Below, one piece after another: positions 6,688-10,635 of a stretch of 10,635 nt of DNA; within the stretch, counting starts at the first letter, position 1; every line of letters begins with the position of its first letter. Both the position numbers and the translations under genes were made by a program. The stretch is from Elusimicrobia bacterium RIFCSPLOWO2_01_FULL_60_11 (lineage in GTDB: Bacteria; Elusimicrobiota; Elusimicrobia; 2-02-FULL-39-32), in assembly GCA_001800085.1 (NCBI GenBank), contig MGUS01000018.1, positions 4,751 to 15,385 of the forward strand, given 5' to 3'. The notes below the pieces were generated by a model, which saw nothing but the letters and a program-made list of their open reading frames with translations, searched no databases and was not told the DNA's origin.

Positions 6688-7158
6688 ATGACTACTCTTA
6701 TAGAGTATGTCATTCCTATCATTGCGGGGTCAATCGGAATAATAATCGGCAATTGGCTGTCTCTTTTCATATTTTCCCCGGTGATGAAGATATGGAATAC
6801 ATTTTGTCCAGATTCCAAGGGAACTCAAGCCGGGATTAATAGCCTATATGTTTCCAGGATAGCAATGGGTATTGCAGTTGGATTGATATTTTCATTGCTA
6901 CGGGTTTTTATAAACACTAATGCATTGACGCTGTTATTTGGCGGTTGGGTCCTTTTATTTTCTGAATCATTTAGTGAAGTTCAATTCCATGATATTCTTC
7001 ATGGCGATGTATCAAAATATCATATGTTACGTTGGAAACTAAAGATTATACGACTCGTTTCTTATTTTGTAACCATACTCTTGTTCTTGCTATTCATTTT
7101 TCTAGTAACTGCTGCCGGAATTCTTCCTCAAAGCGTAACGCTTAAATTTGTCAGGTAA
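6688..7158 (+). CDS. Small multi-pass membrane protein of unknown function
   Basis: 156 residues from the ATG at 6688; a TTG at 6673, overlapping the antitoxin gene by 10 bases, would add five residues and cannot be excluded. Neither start has a strong ribosome site. Hydrophobic segments at about 5-30, 54-75, 77-93 and 118-145 predict four membrane helices, with basic connecting residues (KYHMLRWKLK before the last helix). No catalytic motif and no family recognised. It lies 5 bases downstream of the antitoxin gene in the same AT-rich composition, so it is probably part of the same acquired operon. It could be an unrelated cargo gene or a third component of the toxin-antitoxin unit. Confidence 0.65.
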   Translation: MTTLIEYVIPIIAGSIGIIIGNWLSLFIFSPVMKIWNTFCPDSKGTQAGINSLYVSRIAMGIAVGLIFSLLRVFINTNALTLLFGGWVLLFSESFSEVQFHDILHGDVSKYHMLRWKLKIIRLVSYFVTILLFLLFIFLVTAAGILPQSVTLKFVR

Positions 7159-7175
7159 ATTTTTGGTTGTAATGT

Positions 7176-7195
7176 ATAGCCATTAAGATGGCTAT
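7176..7195. repeat. Perfect 8-bp inverted repeat just after the membrane-protein gene
   Basis: ATAGCCAT (7176-7183) and ATGGCTAT (7188-7195) pair perfectly around a TAAG loop. There is no T-run on either side, so it is a poor intrinsic terminator. It may slow polymerase, stabilise the mRNA 3' end, or mark the right edge of the AT-rich insert. Confidence 0.55.
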
Positions 7196-7202
7196 GAGCG
7201 AG

Positions 7203-7382
7203 GGGAATACCATTTTTCGAAGACATTCGCGAAGGTCGTTAGTGAGGCATTTTTTCGTCATAGCTCCACGGGAGCGAAATGTGGGGCGACCAAGCCGACG
7301 GAGGAGGCTGTTCGCCCCAACTTGAGCTCCCCAAGAAAAAATGGCGAGCGTCCGCGCCCTGGCGGAGAAAAAGGGTATTCCC
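7203..7382. repeat. Nested imperfect palindrome in the 230-base non-coding gap
   Basis: The gap 7159-7388 has no convincing gene but is full of paired arms. Outer arms 7203-7218 and 7367-7382 match at 15 of 16 bases (GGGAATACC core). Middle arms 7246-7256 and 7335-7345 match at 10 of 11. AGCTC (7262-7266) pairs with 7324-7328. TGGGGCGA (7282-7289) pairs perfectly with 7312-7319. AGCC (7293-7296) pairs with 7306-7309. All are nested in the same order, so the stretch could form one long bulged hairpin. It could be a non-autonomous palindromic element, a structured RNA or a bidirectional terminator. No coding potential or target-site duplication was identified. Confidence 0.55.
7335..7358 (-). 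terminator. Possible intrinsic terminator of the ppdK transcript
   Basis: On the minus strand, about 30 bases after the ppdK stop, a GC-rich segment with GGCG (7358-7355) and CGCC (7346-7343) is followed at once by A and six T (7342-7336). The stem is short (4 bp), and a neighbouring CGCC/GGCG pair (7355-7364) could compete with it, so the call is moderate. Confidence 0.4.
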
Positions 7383-7388
7383 GAGCGG

Positions 7389-10088
7389 TTACTTCTGGCT
7401 GTATTCGCTCTTGTTCTTGGCTTCCAGAACGGCCTGAGCGGCCGCCAATCTCGCGATAGGGATCCTGTAGGGCGAGCAGGAAACATAGTTCAGTCCCGTC
7501 CGGTGGAAGAACTTGACGCTGGCCGGGTCCCCGCCGTGCTCACCGCAGATCCCCAGTTTCAAGTCCTTCTTGACCTTCCGGCCTTCCGTCGCGGCGATCT
7601 CGATGAGTTTGCCGATGCCTTCCTGGTCCAGCGTGAGGAACGGGTCTTCCTTTAAGATCTTCTCCACCAGATAAGTCGGGATGAACGAGCCCGAATCGTC
7701 CCTGGAATAACCGAACCCCATCTGCGTCAGGTCATTGGTCCCGAAGGAGAAGAAGTCCGCCTCCTCGGCGATCGCGCCGGCCGTGATAGCGGCGCGCGGC
7801 ACTTCGATCATGGTGCCCACCAGGTAGTTGACCTTCACCCCGTAGGACTTCATGGTCTCGTTGGCCGCCTTGATGGCCAGGTCCTTCTGGTTCTTGAGTT
7901 CGGCCTTGGTGCCCACGAGCGGGATCATGATCTCAGGCACGATGCGGATCTTTTCCTTGGCCAGTTCGCAGGCGGCGCCGATGATGGCCTGCACCTGCAT
8001 CTCCGTGATCTCGGGGTAGACGATGCCCAGGCGGCATCCCCTGTGGCCCAACATGGGGTTGAACTCGTGCAAGTCCTGGGACTTGGCCCAGATCTTGGCG
8101 GTGGGGATGCTGATCTTCTTGGACAGCTCTTCGGCGTCCTCCTGGGTCTTGGGCAGGAACTCGTGGAGCGGCGGGTCCAGGGTGCGGATGGTGACCGGGA
8201 ACCCTCTCATCTCCCTGAACAGTCCCACAAAGTCCTCTTTCTGGAAAGGCAGCAGTTCGTCCAGGGCGCGCTTGCGCTCCACCACGTTCTCGGCCAATAT
8301 CATCTTCTGCATGAGGGGGAGACGTTCCCCGTCGAAGAACATGTGCTCCGTGCGGCAGAGCCCGATGCCTTCGGCGCCCAGAGAACGGGCGGCTTTGGCG
8401 TCGCGGGGGACGTCGGCGTTGGCTCGGACTTTGAGTTTCCGCACGGCGTCGGCCCAGGTCATGAATTCCTTGAAATAGCGGAACAGTTCGGAGTCCTTCG
8501 GGTTCAATTCCCCGCGCAGGACGCGCACGACTTCGGAAGGGAGCGTGGGGATCTTGCCCACGAACACTTCGCCGGTGAACCCGTCGATGGAAAGGTGTTC
8601 GCCCTCTTTCACGTTATGCCCATCCACGGCCATGGTTCCGGCGTGTTCGTCTATCCGCAAAGCGCTGCAGCCCACGATGCAGGGCTTGCCCATGCCGCGG
8701 GCCACAACGGCCGCGTGGCTGGTGCGCCCGCCGATGGCGGTCAAGATCCCCTGGGCTGCGTCCATGCCTTCGATGTCGTCCGGGTTGGTCTCCGGACGCA
8801 CCAGGAGGGCGGGGCCTTCCTTGGCCAGGGCCACCGCGCGCTCGGCGCTGAAAGCCACGGCACCGCTCGCGGCGCCGGGGCCCGCGTTGATGCCCTTGGC
8901 CACCAGGACGGCTTTTTTCTTTTCGCGCTCATCGAACACGGGGGCCAGGAGTTGGGAAAGCTGGTCCGGCTCCACGCGCAGGATGGCTTCGTCTTTGGTG
9001 ATCAGCTTTTCGTGCACCATGTCCACCGCGATCTTGACCGCGGCCAGTCCCGTGCGCTTTCCCGTGCGGGTCTGGAGCATGAAGAGTTTCTCGTCTTCGA
9101 TGGTGAACTCGAAATCCTGGACGTCCCGGTAGTGCTTCTCAAGCTTGGAGGTGATCTGCCAAAGCTGCTTGTAGCAGGCCGGGATCTCCTTTTCCAGCTC
9201 TTTGAGCGGCTTGGGCGTGCGGACGCCGGCCACCACGTCCTCGCCCTGGGCGTTGGTCAGGTATTCTCCGAAGAATTCCTTGTCCCCGTTGGACGGGTTG
9301 CGCGTGAACCCCACGCCGGTGCCGGAGCGGTCGCCGGTGTTGCCGAAGACCATCTCCTGGACGTTGACGGCGGTGCCCAGTTCCTCCGAGATGCGGTTCA
9401 TGCGCCGGTAGGAGATGGCGCGGTCGTTCATCCAGGACTTGAAAACGGCGTCGCGGGCCGACACCAGCTGTTTCCAGCCGTCCTGGGGGAAATCCTGCCC
9501 CGTCTTGTGCCGGTAGAGCGCCTTGTAGCGGGTGACCAAGTCCCGGAGATCGTCGGCGGTGAACTGGGTGTCGAGGGTGATGCCGCGCTCCTTCTTTTTG
9601 GCGGAGAGGAGGTGTTCGAATTCGGACTTCTCGATCCCCATGACGACGTTGCCGAACATCTGGATGAAGCGGCGGTAGGAATCCCAGGCGAAGCGGGGGT
9701 TGCCCGTCTTGGCGACGATGCCGTCCACCACCTTGTCGTTGATGCCCAGGTTCAAGATGGTGTCCATCATGCCCGGCATGGAGAACTTGGCGCCGCTGCG
9801 CACGGAGACCAGGAGATAATTCTTGGGGTCGCCGAATTTCTTGCCGGAGACCTTTTCCAGGCGGAGGAGGGCGGACTTCATCTGGCTTTCCAGCTCGGAG
9901 GGAACGCGACGGCCGTGGGCGTAGTAGTAGCGGCAGACGTCGGTGGTGAGGGTGAACCCGGCAGGCACGGGGACGCCCGCGCGGGACATCTCGGCCAGGC
10001 CGGCCCCTTTGCCTCCCAACAAGTCCTTCTGCTTGCCGTTCCCTTCAGCTTTTCCGGCTCCGAAAAAATACACGTATTTGATAGGCAT
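7389..10088 (-). CDS. ppdK: Pyruvate, phosphate dikinase
   Basis: Interconverts pyruvate, ATP and phosphate with phosphoenolpyruvate, AMP and pyrophosphate in the cytoplasm; it serves gluconeogenesis or a pyrophosphate-saving glycolysis. 899 residues, slightly longer than the roughly 875 of typical bacterial enzymes. Domains in order: N-terminal ATP-grasp domain (GGKGAGLAEM near 25-34; SVRSGAKFSMPGMMDT near 95-110; NVQEMVFGN near 245), swivelling phosphohistidine domain with GGRTSHAAVVARG and catalytic H458, and a C-terminal TIM barrel with GLCRTEHMFF, GFGTNDLTQ-like FSFGTNDLTQMGFGYSRDD, and ICGEHGGDP containing the acid/base C848. T456 sits two residues before the His, the site regulated by PDRP-type kinases in some organisms. 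The ATG lies 5 bases after the stop of the MotB-like gene, so it is probably cotranscribed. All catalytic residues are present. Confidence 0.97.
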   Translation of the reverse strand: MPIKYVYFFGAGKAEGNGKQKDLLGGKGAGLAEMSRAGVPVPAGFTLTTDVCRYYYAHGRRVPSELESQMKSALLRLEKVSGKKFGDPKNYLLVSVRSGAKFSMPGMMDTILNLGINDKVVDGIVAKTGNPRFAWDSYRRFIQMFGNVVMGIEKSEFEHLLSAKKKERGITLDTQFTADDLRDLVTRYKALYRHKTGQDFPQDGWKQLVSARDAVFKSWMNDRAISYRRMNRISEELGTAVNVQEMVFGNTGDRSGTGVGFTRNPSNGDKEFFGEYLTNAQGEDVVAGVRTPKPLKELEKEIPACYKQLWQITSKLEKHYRDVQDFEFTIEDEKLFMLQTRTGKRTGLAAVKIAVDMVHEKLITKDEAILRVEPDQLSQLLAPVFDEREKKKAVLVAKGINAGPGAASGAVAFSAERAVALAKEGPALLVRPETNPDDIEGMDAAQGILTAIGGRTSHAAVVARGMGKPCIVGCSALRIDEHAGTMAVDGHNVKEGEHLSIDGFTGEVFVGKIPTLPSEVVRVLRGELNPKDSELFRYFKEFMTWADAVRKLKVRANADVPRDAKAARSLGAEGIGLCRTEHMFFDGERLPLMQKMILAENVVERKRALDELLPFQKEDFVGLFREMRGFPVTIRTLDPPLHEFLPKTQEDAEELSKKISIPTAKIWAKSQDLHEFNPMLGHRGCRLGIVYPEITEMQVQAIIGAACELAKEKIRIVPEIMIPLVGTKAELKNQKDLAIKAANETMKSYGVKVNYLVGTMIEVPRAAITAGAIAEEADFFSFGTNDLTQMGFGYSRDDSGSFIPTYLVEKILKEDPFLTLDQEGIGKLIEIAATEGRKVKKDLKLGICGEHGGDPASVKFFHRTGLNYVSCSPYRIPIARLAAAQAVLEAKNKSEYSQK

Positions 10089-10093
10089 GGTTT

Positions 10094-10635
10094 TTAGTTG
10101 CTCTCTTTCTTAGGATTGAACTTCTGCGGTGCGTTCTTGATGAAGAACACCACTCGACGGTTCTTGGCTCTGTTCTGCTCCGTGTCATTGGGGCCTTCGG
10201 GCCGGTTGTCACCGTAACCCATGGCCCCGATCATGGTCGGAGGAAAATTCATGTTATCGATGAGATAGCGGACCACCGTGGTGGCGCGGGCGGTGGAAAG
10301 CTCCCAGTTCGTGGGGAAGAGAGTGCCTTTGATGGGCACGTTGTCCGTGTGTCCTTCGACGATGACGTCGTGTTTCTTGACGGCCATATCTTTAAGATTG
10401 GGCCCGATGTGCTGCAAGATCGTGGTCATGCGCGGGGTCAGTTCGTTCTTCCCGCTCTCAAAGAAAGGCCCGGCGTCGCCAACCTGCTCCCCGCCTTCCT
10501 GCAGGGTGATCCTCATGCCGTCCTTGGTGACCTCCACCTTGCCTTCGATCTTCTCTTCCTTCATCATCTCTTCGACTTCCTGCTTGGTCTTCTGGACGTC
10601 CTTATTCAAGGCCGCGCCCAGGGCGTACATGATGA
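10094..10635 (-). CDS. MotB/OmpA-like peptidoglycan-binding protein (5' end outside window)
   Basis: C-terminal part of an OmpA/MotB-family protein; the frame is open to the right edge (Ile codon before the Met at 10628-10630), so the start and the expected N-terminal membrane helix lie outside. Visible from the Met: a charged, possibly coiled segment (about 8-30), then the OmpA-like domain with FFESGKNELTP, VEGHTDNVPI, NWELSTARATTVVRYL, GYGDNRP and NRAKNRRVVFFI. The TD of GHTDNVP and the R-R of the last motif are the usual diaminopimelate-binding residues. The GHTDNVPI and NWELSTARA wording is that of flagellar/chemotaxis MotB proteins rather than Pal, so a stator subunit with a MotA gene just upstream is likely. 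A stand-alone OmpA-like anchor is the alternative. ppdK follows after 5 bases. Confidence 0.85.
   Translation of the reverse strand, partial: IMYALGAALNKDVQKTKQEVEEMMKEEKIEGKVEVTKDGMRITLQEGGEQVGDAGPFFESGKNELTPRMTTILQHIGPNLKDMAVKKHDVIVEGHTDNVPIKGTLFPTNWELSTARATTVVRYLIDNMNFPPTMIGAMGYGDNRPEGPNDTEQNRAKNRRVVFFIKNAPQKFNPKKESN

Noticed and set aside
7281..7330. Possible integron attC site (CAAGCCGAC next to a GGCT arm and CCCAAC)
   Set aside because: The flanking core sites do not fit RYYYAAC and GTTRRRY in the right order, and no integrase or cassette array is visible.
7151..7486. Minus-strand frame of 111 codons across the palindromic gap
   Set aside because: It overlaps the end of ppdK in another frame, contains the palindrome arms and shows no family resemblance. 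A decayed gene cannot be fully excluded.
8043..10097. Long open frame (684 codons) on the plus strand, antisense to ppdK
   Set aside because: Composition is dominated by His, Val, Gly, Leu and Glu with no domain, as expected for the complement of a high-GC gene. The minus-strand frame is an unambiguous, complete dikinase.
1..10635. tRNA, rRNA, CRISPR array or transposase
   Set aside because: No cloverleaf-like sequence, ribosomal RNA stretch, regularly spaced direct repeats or transposase motif was found by eye.

Overview
The window is high-GC bacterial chromosome, apart from an AT-rich insert at about 5,980-7,200. Nothing fixes the taxon. The gene content points to a free-living, Gram-negative-type bacterium: a TRAP transporter with a periplasmic binding protein, hopanoid-lipid genes, a lipobox lipoprotein, an HD-GYP response regulator, a MotB/OmpA-like protein and pyruvate phosphate dikinase. 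A deep-branching or environmental lineage (Elusimicrobia-, Nitrospirae- or deltaproteobacteria-like) is a guess only. No rRNA, tRNA, CRISPR array or transposase was recognised.

Region 1 (1-3482, + strand) is one tightly packed operon: the 3' part of a TRAP solute-binding protein (dctP), the small permease (dctQ), the large permease (dctM), and an NAD-dependent epimerase of the hopanoid-associated HpnA family. The first two junctions are 4-base stop/start overlaps. The fourth gene starts at, or 2 bases after, the dctM stop. The binding protein has Trp where carboxylate-binding TRAP proteins carry a conserved Arg, so an unusual and possibly hydrophobic ligand is plausible.

Region 2 (3486-5978) holds a response regulator with an HD-GYP c-di-GMP phosphodiesterase domain on the minus strand. 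It converges on hpnA with a 3-base gap. Diverging from it, across 74 bases that contain overlapping promoters, is a nucleoside phosphorylase/hydrolase of the HpnG type, overlapped by a lipoprotein gene of unknown function. Two hopanoid side-chain/head-group genes therefore flank a c-di-GMP regulator, while no squalene-hopene cyclase lies in the window.

Region 3 (about 5,980-7,200) is AT-rich and looks acquired. It carries a consensus promoter, a TumE-type toxin gene, an overlapping winged-helix regulator (probable antitoxin), and a small multi-pass membrane protein. It is followed by a 230-base non-coding stretch with a small perfect hairpin and a nested imperfect palindrome of about 180 bases.

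Region 4 (7389-10635, minus strand) is a probable two-gene unit: a MotB/OmpA-like peptidoglycan-binding protein (cut by the window end), then pyruvate phosphate dikinase 5 bases downstream, ending at a possible intrinsic terminator inside the palindromic stretch.
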